A stretch of DNA of 13,019 nucleotides from Candidatus Omnitrophota bacterium (GTDB lineage Bacteria > Omnitrophota > Koll11 > Gygaellales > Profunditerraquicolaceae): positions 1-13,019 of the forward strand of contig JALOQI010000007.1 in NCBI GenBank assembly GCA_025453435.1. Reading direction: 5' to 3'. Shown here in pieces: positions 1 to 7,200 of this stretch; position 1 is the stretch's first letter, and each line of letters starts with the position of its first letter. A program made the translations under genes and the position numbers. Below the pieces are notes generated by a model. That model saw only the letters and a list, made by a program, of their open reading frames with translations. It was not told where the DNA came from and did not search any database.

Positions 1-1074
1 CCTGGCGGCCGCGCTCTTTCCCGCACTCCTTCGAAAGACGCCAACGGCAACACTGTCTATGAATATTCGTATGTGGATCCTCAAACGAATGAAAGGATAG
101 TGGTCGCCGAAGCGGATGTAGTCTCGACCCTGTTCAAGGGCAATGAGTATAAAGGCACTACTGCTTCGACGTACGAAATAATCTCCGGAAGCCCCGTCGT
201 CGCAGAAGCCGTATCTAATACCGAATATTACGCCCCGGACAGCACTACCGTCACAACGACAGTAGAGTCCAAAACAAAGAATTCCTACGGGCTTGTAAAC
301 AATATGGTAAAGATCCTCGAGGCCAGCGAAACGTCCCTCATACAACAGCCTCTCATGGACTCAACAGGAGAGCATGCCACGGCAAAAACAATGGTTACAA
401 CGTATACATATAATGAAAAAGGATATCTTTCCCAGGTAATAGGAAAAGGCACGGAAACCGGCTGGGAATATTCGGAAGAGAAAAGCTTCAATAATCCTTA
501 TACAACGCAGACAACCGTATCCTATGAAATCAAGCTGGATAAGCCGCTTGAGACAAAAATCGACGAAATAAAGACTTATGACGAAGCTGCGGTCGCGGTC
601 AATACCATAACGGACACGGGCAGCCCGATCACAAAGACGGGTAACAGCGATACAAACGCCTCCGGGCAGCAGGCCGCTGATCTGTCGGCATACACCAGCT
701 CAGAAGCTCTTCTTTCTGAGGCCTGGAAATATTACAACGAAAACGATCTGGAAAACGCCTCTCTGTTCCTGGAGGAGATCGTTTCGCGCTACGCCGACGA
801 GGCAAAAGCGCAGCAGGATGAGCTTTCAGATTTCGCGCCCAAAGAAACAGCAGCGCAGTACTGGGCCTTAAACGATGTTGGAACAGCCGAGTATTTGCTT
901 GGCTGCATAGATCAGAAAACCGATTATCTAAAGGCGCTGGGGCATTTTAACATTGCCATCAACGCCTACGGTTTCGCGCAGTGCTGGAATTCCGAGGGGT
1001 CGGGATTTTTCTGGCATGTGATTGACGCTGCGCAGAAAGAAATAGCTACAATTAACCGGATACTTTCACTTTAA
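1..1074 (+). CDS. Secreted-type YD-like repeat protein with TPR-like C-terminus (5' partial)
   Basis: The frame is open from the first base, so the gene begins left of the window and 357 residues are visible. A GTG at 73 is only an internal codon: homologous-looking sequence (DANGNTVYEYSYVD) precedes it. Residues 1-220 are Thr/Ser/Tyr-rich with YD/RHS-like beta repeats, for example TYTYNEKGYL at 134-143. A segment near 55-105 aligns loosely with the middle of the two downstream paralogues, so all three seem to be one family. From residue about 234 the character changes to alpha-helical TPR-like repeats (a W..YY...D...A pattern, then a second helix pair ending in AINAYGFAQCW). TPRs mediate protein contacts, which suggests a scaffold or surface-assembly part. 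The next gene starts 10 nt downstream, so the two are likely co-transcribed. The signal peptide lies outside the window and its presence is inferred only from the neighbours. Exact function is unknown. Confidence 0.75.
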   Translation, partial: PGGRALSRTPSKDANGNTVYEYSYVDPQTNERIVVAEADVVSTLFKGNEYKGTTASTYEIISGSPVVAEAVSNTEYYAPDSTTVTTTVESKTKNSYGLVNNMVKILEASETSLIQQPLMDSTGEHATAKTMVTTYTYNEKGYLSQVIGKGTETGWEYSEEKSFNNPYTTQTTVSYEIKLDKPLETKIDEIKTYDEAAVAVNTITDTGSPITKTGNSDTNASGQQAADLSAYTSSEALLSEAWKYYNENDLENASLFLEEIVSRYADEAKAQQDELSDFAPKETAAQYWALNDVGTAEYLLGCIDQKTDYLKALGHFNIAINAYGFAQCWNSEGSGFFWHVIDAAQKEIATINRILSL

Positions 1075-1081
1075 GGAGGGG
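1073..1081 (+). promoter_or_regulatory. Strong Shine-Dalgarno site overlapping the upstream stop codon
   Basis: AAGGAGGGG lies 3 nt before the ATG at 1085 and shares its first two bases with the TAA stop of the preceding gene. It fixes the start of the downstream secreted protein. It also shows that this host uses canonical Shine-Dalgarno initiation, which matters for judging the leaderless starts at 3378 and 4233. Confidence 0.8.
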
Positions 1082-1084
1082 AAA

Positions 1085-2053
1085 ATGAATACACTGACTT
1101 CAAAGAAGGCAGGGAAAGTAATAACGGCAGTGGCGGCGCTGATGCTGGCGCTGGGCCAGACCGCGGCATTTGCCGCAGATAACACCAGCTCGACCGATAT
1201 CAACACAAAGATCATCTCGAGCGTAAAGCACGTGCAGAACTTCTATAACGCGTTCGGCGTATGCTATACGTCTACCGAGCATTCGACCACGGTCACGCAG
1301 ACCACATCCAACACCAATGACGGCAGCGAATCAAAGACAAACACCAGTACCACCACCCAGGAAAGCTTTGTAATGCAGACCTGGAAAGGCGGATCGCTCA
1401 AGGTTGATTATTCCGAATCCACAAGCACCACAGAGGGCACTGACGGCTCTTCGTCCGTAACCAATTCAAGAGTGGACTATGTATACAACGCGGGCGGCCA
1501 GCTGGTCAGCGCTTCAGGCAAAGCGCATACGGAAGGCACGCTTGCAAGCGACGCTTACGACGGTTCGGGCGGCAGCTATGTATCGGATCAGACAACCTCT
1601 TACATAATCAAAAACGGCCAGGCGCTTCCTTCGCAAACCGTAACAAATACAACTTCAACCGTTGAAGGACAGGTCAAATCAACTTCCACTGAAACCACGA
1701 CATTTGAATACGAGCTCATCGGCGGAACATGGCATCTGATGAAAGAAGTCTCAAACAGCTCCACAACCATGACGGACGGCGGCAGCGAACAGAGAACCAC
1801 TGTTAAGACATATTCGCGCGACGCCAACGGCGTTTGCACCGGTATTTCACAGGAATGCACGGGCACCTCGGTATCTGTCGACGACAACGGCGGAACATGG
1901 ACATATAACATGACCAATTACAACGCCGAGTTCGAGTTCGACGACGTACTGGGCTTCTATCTGGCCAGCGAATCCTATGACTGGGAATTGAGCGAAAAAC
2001 CGTCAACAAGCAATGATACAGACGACGGCGAAGATTATGAAGAAGAAGAATAA
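1085..2053 (+). CDS. Secreted Thr/Ser-rich YD-like repeat protein, paralogue A
   Basis: 322 residues. A Sec signal peptide is clear: Lys-rich N-region, hydrophobic core (ITAVAALMLALG) and an AFA-A cleavage site near residues 30-31. The mature part is Thr/Ser-rich and predicted beta-rich. It holds YD/RHS-like motifs at 132-145 (YVYNAGGQLVSASG) and 242-255 (TYSRDANGVCTGIS), and cysteines at 60, 251 and 258 that could form a disulfide. It ends in an acidic tail (311-322, mostly D and E). The next gene encodes a close paralogue, about 85% identical by hand over residues 36-302, but lacking residues 212-235 of this one. The start is set by the strong Shine-Dalgarno at 1073-1081. There is no RHS core or toxin domain and no LPXTG or autotransporter signature. 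A surface or periplasmic structural role is plausible, but the function is not recognised. Confidence 0.85.
   Translation: MNTLTSKKAGKVITAVAALMLALGQTAAFAADNTSSTDINTKIISSVKHVQNFYNAFGVCYTSTEHSTTVTQTTSNTNDGSESKTNTSTTTQESFVMQTWKGGSLKVDYSESTSTTEGTDGSSSVTNSRVDYVYNAGGQLVSASGKAHTEGTLASDAYDGSGGSYVSDQTTSYIIKNGQALPSQTVTNTTSTVEGQVKSTSTETTTFEYELIGGTWHLMKEVSNSSTTMTDGGSEQRTTVKTYSRDANGVCTGISQECTGTSVSVDDNGGTWTYNMTNYNAEFEFDDVLGFYLASESYDWELSEKPSTSNDTDDGEDYEEEE
1190..1990 (+). repeat. Tandem gene duplication, copy A
   Basis: This segment codes for residues 36-302 of the first paralogue and matches 2167-2895 codon for codon, apart from one 72-nt block (1718-1789) missing from the other copy. Protein identity by hand is about 82% before the block and about 92% after it. 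There are many synonymous differences, so the duplication is not very recent. Confidence 0.85.
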
Positions 2054-2070
2054 AAGGGATAAATAAAACA

Positions 2071-3318
2071 GTGGTAAATAAAACCTCATTAAAACTGATA
2101 AAAAGCACCCTGGCCGCGCTTCTGGCGCTCGGCCAGGCGTGCGTGTTTGCCGCTGACACAAAAACCTCCACGGACATCGAGACAAAGATCATTTCAAGCG
2201 TCAAGCACGTGGAGAACTTTTACAACGCCTTCGGCGTATGCTATCTGTCAACTGAAAGATCTAAAACGGTCACACAGACCACCTCGACGACCGATGACGG
2301 CGGCGAGTCAAAGACAAACACCAGCACCACCACCCAGGAAAGCTATGTCGTTCAGACCTGGAAAGGCGGATCGCTCAAGGTGGATTATTCCGTATCCACG
2401 AGTACAACCCAGGGCACTGACGGCTCTTCTTCCGTTACCAATTCCAGAGTAGACTATGTATACGACGATGCGGGCAGGCTCCAGAGCGCTTCAGGCACTT
2501 CCACTACTACAGGCACGCTCGCAAGCGACGCTTACGGCGGCTCAGGCGGCAGCTATACTTCCACTTCCACCACGTCGTATATAATCAAGAACGCCCAGGC
2601 GCTTCCTTCAGAGACCGTAACAGACACGACAACCACAGTCGAGGGCCAGGTCAAATCAACCTCTCACGAAGTCACCACTTATGAATACGAGCTACAGAGA
2701 ACCACCGTCAAAACATACTCGCGCGACGCCAACGGCGTTTGCACAGGCATATCGCAGACCTGCACGGGCACTTCAGTCTCCGTCGACGACAACGGCGGCA
2801 CCTGGACATATACGATGACCAATTACAACGCCGAGTTCAAGTTCGACGACGTCCTGGGCTGGTATCTGGCCAGCGAAACTTACGACTGGGAGCTGACCAG
2901 CGACGCGTCCAGTTCCTCATCTGATATTGAGTCTGCGGCACGCGGCGTTGAATCTGCAAACGACAAATTGCTGGAAGATTCCGAAAGCGATTCCCGGGAA
3001 GGATCGGATAGCAGCTTCTCGGGCGAAAATGCCGATTCCGATGTCCGCAAAATACTGCCCGTGTATAACGAAGAGCGTCAGAGAGATATGGAAAATCGCA
3101 TACTTAGATACAACCGCGCTGCCAAGGAGCGCCAGAGGGACAGCGACGAGACGGTATCGGATTTTCATAAAAAGGTCCGCCAGCAGCAAGCCGAGATCGA
3201 AAAACAGATCGAGGATTTCCGAAGGGCAAACAAAGAACGCAGGGACCGGATCAACAGGCAGATCGAAAGATTCGAGCGGAATTTCGGCATGCATTTCCAC
3301 CATTTTCTGTATAAGTAA
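2071..3318 (+). CDS. Secreted YD-like repeat protein, paralogue B with charged helical C-terminus
   Basis: 415 residues, read from a GTG that follows the previous stop by 17 nt. A modest AAAGGGA at 2053-2059 is the only Shine-Dalgarno candidate. The GTG gives a proper signal peptide (K-rich start, LAALLALG core, cleavage near VFA-A, 27-28). Residues 33-275 match the upstream paralogue, including YVYDDAGRLQSASG (129-142), the closest thing here to a real YD repeat, and cysteines at 57, 224 and 231. A 24-residue block of the paralogue is absent at the 208/209 junction. Beyond residue 276 the protein is new: a Ser/Asp/Glu-rich linker (276-325), then a highly charged Arg/Lys/Glu/Gln helix (about 333-405) likely to form a coiled coil, ending FGMHFHHFLYK. 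This C-terminus may anchor or oligomerise the protein. Function unknown. Confidence 0.83.
   Translation: MVNKTSLKLIKSTLAALLALGQACVFAADTKTSTDIETKIISSVKHVENFYNAFGVCYLSTERSKTVTQTTSTTDDGGESKTNTSTTTQESYVVQTWKGGSLKVDYSVSTSTTQGTDGSSSVTNSRVDYVYDDAGRLQSASGTSTTTGTLASDAYGGSGGSYTSTSTTSYIIKNAQALPSETVTDTTTTVEGQVKSTSHEVTTYEYELQRTTVKTYSRDANGVCTGISQTCTGTSVSVDDNGGTWTYTMTNYNAEFKFDDVLGWYLASETYDWELTSDASSSSSDIESAARGVESANDKLLEDSESDSREGSDSSFSGENADSDVRKILPVYNEERQRDMENRILRYNRAAKERQRDSDETVSDFHKKVRQQQAEIEKQIEDFRRANKERRDRINRQIERFERNFGMHFHHFLYK
2167..2895 (+). repeat. Tandem gene duplication, copy B (72-nt block missing)
   Basis: Counterpart of 1190-1990. The missing block would sit between 2694 and 2695. The first gene of the cluster has a weakly similar block at the matching place (around SYGLVNNMVKILEAS), so loss from this copy is more likely than gain in the other. 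Confidence 0.82.
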
Positions 3319-3336
3319 AAACCCACCATAAAAGTA

Positions 3337-3366
3337 TTGACCTACAGCAAATCCCTATGTTATAAT
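3337..3366 (+). promoter_or_regulatory. Sigma70-type promoter with extended -10, leaderless start
   Basis: TTGACC (3337-3342), an 18-nt spacer and a perfect TATAAT (3361-3366) preceded by TG one base away (3358-3359, extended -10). Transcription should begin near 3372-3375, only 3-6 nt before the ATG at 3378, leaving no room for a ribosome-binding site. It separates the downstream gene from the secreted-protein cluster. Confidence 0.75.
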
Positions 3367-3377
3367 CGGTTACAATA

Positions 3378-4166
3378 ATGACAATAAAAAGCCTGCTCAA
3401 AAGATCACCTATCCTGCTGTTCCTGGCCGCGGCTTGTTTATTTTCCATGCCGGTGTGCGCGGGATTGTGCCAGCCCGCGCCTAAGGCTGATCCGGCTTTG
3501 ACCCTGTCAGGCAAAATATTTTTACAGAAGCATGGCAAATCCGAATGGGTCGTGTTGCACGCCAAAAACTCGAAGGCATATCTTCTTATCGGAGACCTTC
3601 TGGACAACCTGAAAGCCATTTCTTCCGATAAAAACCCCCGCATTATAGTGACGCTTACCGGATCTCTGGACGGAAAAAGCAATGTATCCTGCAAACAGCA
3701 AACCAGCGTTGAAGCTGATGCAAAAGGCAACAAGAAAACGTCGACAAAGGTAAATTGCATAAGGTATCACGTTTTCGACGTCCTTTCTATAGACAGCGCC
3801 GCGGAATCCGATGAAACAATACCTGCCCCCCTGCCCGATGTCGCTGCTGGGCAAAAAGCTCTCAGGGCCGCAGAGCAGGCTGTCCGGAAACAGGGAATCA
3901 TGGGAGAGATATACGGCAGGATAAAATCTTGTAATATACAATCCGTGCCCAAGACAATCGATGTCCAGAACGCGGACAGAACCAGCCCTCTTAAATCTCT
4001 GACCGTCATTATCACGGCCGATACGCGCATAGTCAAGAAGATCGGACAGACAGAGCCCTCCCCCCTGCTTGCCGAAAACCTCAAACCCGGACAGCGGGTG
4101 ACCGTTGTCTATACCCGCAACGAGATCCGCAGCGAAGCGATGTTCATAACTGTCACAAAAGAGTAA
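3378..4166 (+). CDS. Secreted protein of unknown function with two OB/DUF5666-like segments
   Basis: 262 residues. The N-terminus is a signal peptide (KSLLKRS then a hydrophobic stretch to about 27). Cleavage is likely after VCA (28). A lipobox reading at Cys20 is weak, because position -3 is Ala and the hydrophobic run continues. Residues about 42-138 look like one small beta barrel-type domain (LSGKIFLQK..., then VTLTGSLDG, then RYHVFDVLSI) with Cys105 and Cys127. After an Ala-rich helix (154-172) a second beta segment (175-261) resembles DUF5666-type domains: G-x-I start, TADTRI, LKPGQRVTVVY, and a final FITVTKE strand. The ATG is the first possible start, because an in-frame TAA (3363-3365) lies inside the -10 box. 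No Shine-Dalgarno precedes it. It lies just upstream of the efflux genes but seems to have its own promoter. A link to the pump is not shown, and the function is not recognised. Confidence 0.78.
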   Translation: MTIKSLLKRSPILLFLAAACLFSMPVCAGLCQPAPKADPALTLSGKIFLQKHGKSEWVVLHAKNSKAYLLIGDLLDNLKAISSDKNPRIIVTLTGSLDGKSNVSCKQQTSVEADAKGNKKTSTKVNCIRYHVFDVLSIDSAAESDETIPAPLPDVAAGQKALRAAEQAVRKQGIMGEIYGRIKSCNIQSVPKTIDVQNADRTSPLKSLTVIITADTRIVKKIGQTEPSPLLAENLKPGQRVTVVYTRNEIRSEAMFITVTKE

Positions 4167-4167
4167 A

Positions 4168-4209
4168 GATAATCCCTTATTATCCGTCGTTTTTGTTTTG
4201 CTTTTTTTA
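4168..4209 (+). terminator. Weak stem plus T-rich tract, possible terminator or operator
   Basis: GATAAT and ATTATC form a 6-bp inverted repeat around a 5-nt loop (4168-4184), two nt after the stop codon, followed by a T-rich stretch (4190-4209). The stem is A/T-only except for the outer pair, so termination would be weak. The same dyad lies 36-52 bp upstream of the -10 of the permease gene and could instead be a protein-binding site. Confidence 0.3.
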
Positions 4210-4225
4210 TTTGATAGGTTATAAT
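4198..4225 (+). promoter_or_regulatory. Promoter of the efflux operon, leaderless start
   Basis: A perfect TATAAT (4220-4225) lies 7 nt before the ATG at 4233, so +1 would fall on or beside the A of the ATG. The -35 is poorer: TTGCTT at 4198-4203 with a 16-nt spacer. There is no Shine-Dalgarno. An in-frame TAG at 4215-4217 rules out a start farther upstream. Confidence 0.6.
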
Positions 4226-4232
4226 AAAATCC

Positions 4233-7200
4233 ATGAGCTTAGCCAGTTTTTCGGTTAAACGCCCGATTTTCATCCTGATGTGCTTCCTTGTAGTCATCCT
4301 GTTCGGCCTGATCTCATGGGTTAAACTGCCTCAGGAGCTCTTTCCTTCCATAACTTACCCGCAGATAACCGTAGTCACTTCATACGAAAACGCCGCTCCC
4401 GAAGAAATCGAATCCCTTATCACAAAGATCGTCGAAGAAGCCGTGGGCACGGTCAACAGCGTAAAGCGCATCAGCTCCATCTCAAAAGAAGGGTCTTCCC
4501 TGGTAATGGTAGAGTTCAATTGGGGCGCTAACATGGACTTCGCGGCCCTCAACGTCAGGGAAAAAATAGACCTTATTAAAGAGAGGCTTCCGCGCGAGGC
4601 AAAAGACCCGATAGTCATGAAATATAACCCGTTCGACCTGCCGGTCGCCAACCTCGCTGTGACTGGCCCCATGACCCCGCTTGACCTGCGCGAAATGTCC
4701 CGCAAATATATCAAGGATGCCATGGAAAAGGTAGAGGGCGTGGCAAGCGCGACTGTCACAGGCGGCGAAGAGCGCGAAATACTCGTCGAGATTGACCAGC
4801 CGAGGCTTCGAGCGTCCCAGGTATCGATCGTTTCCATCGTTGAAAGCCTCAAAGCCGCGAATCTCAATTATCCTGCAGGCACCATAAAAGAGGCCTTCTA
4901 CGAATACCTGATCCGCACCATGGGAGAGTATCAAAAAATCGAAGAAATAAAAGACACGCCGGCCGCTCTAGATATACCCGAAGAAAAAGCCCAGACATTA
5001 AAAGAAAAGGAAGAGGAAGAGCAAAAAGGCCGCAGGCTCATTTATTTAAAGGATATCGCTACCGTAAAGGATACTGTCAAGGAGAAAACCAGCATTTCCC
5101 GCTATATGGGCAAAGACAATGTATCCCTGGTAATCCGCAAACAATCAGGGGCGAACACCCTCAATGTCGTCAAAGGTATAAAGAGCGAGATCGCAAAACT
5201 TCTGGGAACAAAACTGCCTAAAGGCGTTCAGATACAGATGACATATGACCAGTCCGTCTTTATTTCCAGCGCTATCGGAAATGTCAGGGACGCCGGCATT
5301 CAGGGCGGCGTTTTGTCATTTATCGTGCTGTTTTTTTTCCTCTGGGAACTGAAGGCCGCCCTCATAATAACTGCTGCCATACCTCTGTGCGTAACAGCAA
5401 CGGTCGTGCTTATGTATTTTATGGGCATAAACCTCAACATGATGTCCCTGGGAGGCCTGGCTCTGGGGGTCGGCATGGTCGTGGACAACGCGAATATCGT
5501 AATAGAGAACATCTTCAGGCACCGCCACGAGCTTAAGGAAAGTTTCGTAAATTCCATCATCGCCGGGGCTACCGAAATGACCTCGGCGATCTGGGGCTCG
5601 ACTCTGACAAACGTTGCGGTATTTTTGCCGTTTATTTTTGTCGTAGGTATAGCGGGCCAGATATTCAAACAGCTGTCTTTTACCATCTGTTTCTCGCTGT
5701 TCGCGTCAATAGTCGTCGCCATATCGCTGGTGCCGGTGCTGACGCTTGTCTGCGGCGAATCCAAGCGCGACGAGCGAATCATGGAAAAGGTCGAACATTA
5801 TACCAATGAATACACGACAAAATTCAGGGACTGGCTTGCGGTCCTTCTGGACAATAAATTCCTTGTTATAGGAAGTATTGCAATACTGTTCGCCATGAGC
5901 GTCCTGTTACTTCTGTCTCTTAACCGGGAATTCATGCCCAAAGTCGACCAGCGCCAGTTCATAATCAAGGTCGATCTTGCTCCCGGCACGCGCCTTGAGA
6001 TAACGGATAAAGTCTGCCGCAAAATAGAAAAAAACATCCTTTCATTGCCCGAGACAAAAGACTGCACCGTGAATATCGGCTCAAGCGAGGAAAAGGATTC
6101 TCCGGAAAAAAGCGCGCTCCAGACGCTGGGAAGCCATCAGGCGCAGATACTGGTTAACCTGAAGAAAAAAAGCAGCCGCTACAGACATTCTACGGACGAG
6201 ACAATACAGACCATCAAGTCATCTCTCGACAAAGACTCTCTTGAAGACGCGGATATGGAATATATCGCCCAGGGGACATCCCTCGGCTCGGCTATAGAAC
6301 AAGGCGCGCCTGTTGTCCTTGAGATCAAAGGCCCTGACTTAAATAAGCTTGTCAGTTTTTCAAACCTTATGCAGAGCCAGCTCAAACAGATAGACGGGTT
6401 ATACGGCGTAAAAACCACAATGGCCAAGCCAAGCCCTGAAACAAAACTCATTATTTTAAAAGACAAGGCGTCGCTTTACGGCCTGTCCGTGCGCGATATC
6501 GCAGTCACGACACAGGTAGCCCTCAAAGGCTATGTCGCTACAAAGTTCAAGGAAAAGAACGTCGAGGAAGACGTGGATATCCGCGTTCGGCTGCGGCAAA
6601 AGGATAGAAGCGATTTCGGCACGCTTCAAAGGCTTTTGATCCATTCGCCGACCGGCGTTGACGTGGCTATGTCGAACCTGGCCACGCTTGTGAAAGGCCG
6701 CGGACCGACTGAGATCAAACGCATCGACCAGCAAAGAAGCATAGTCGTCACCGCCAATATATTCAAGCGCAATTTCGCCGATGTGGCAAAAGATATTGAC
6801 GCCAGGATATCGGCCCTGCGCAAGAACCACATACCGATCGAATACAGCGTGGATCTGACGGGTGAACAGGAAAAGATGAAGGAATCGTTCTCAAGCCTTG
6901 CGTTCGCGCTGGGCCTGGCAATACTTCTGGTTTACATGATCATGGCCGCCGAGTTCGAATCCCTGTGGCAGCCGCTTTTGATCATGTTTACCGTGCCCCT
7001 CTCTCTTATCGGCGTCACGCTCTGCCTGTTTATCACGCGCACATCCTTAAGCGTCGTAGCATATCTGGGCATAATCATGCTGGGCGGCATCGCGGTAAAT
7101 AACGGCATTGTTTTAATAGAATTCGTCAATGCCCTTCGCAAAGAAGGATATACTGCGCAGGATGCTGTCCTTGAAGCGGCAAAAACGCGGCTCAGACCGA

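Noticed and set aside
73..75. GTG as the start of the first gene
   Set aside because: The frame is open to the window edge, and the residues before it continue the same repeat-type sequence. No Shine-Dalgarno or signal peptide follows, so the gene is 5' truncated by the window.
2071..2145. Lipoprotein signal in paralogue B (Cys24 in GQAC)
   Set aside because: Position -3 is Gly and -2 is Gln, which does not fit a lipobox. The downstream VFA-A is a normal signal peptidase I site, and paralogue A has the same architecture without the Cys.
1085..3318. RHS/YD-repeat polymorphic toxin locus
   Set aside because: YD-like motifs are few and loose. There is no RHS core motif, no toxin domain and no immunity gene, so only the repeat resemblance is kept.
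5331..5338. Run of eight T in permease 1 as a phase-variation switch
   Set aside because: It encodes Phe codons in a membrane helix, is shorter than typical contingency tracts and is isolated. There is no further sign of switching.
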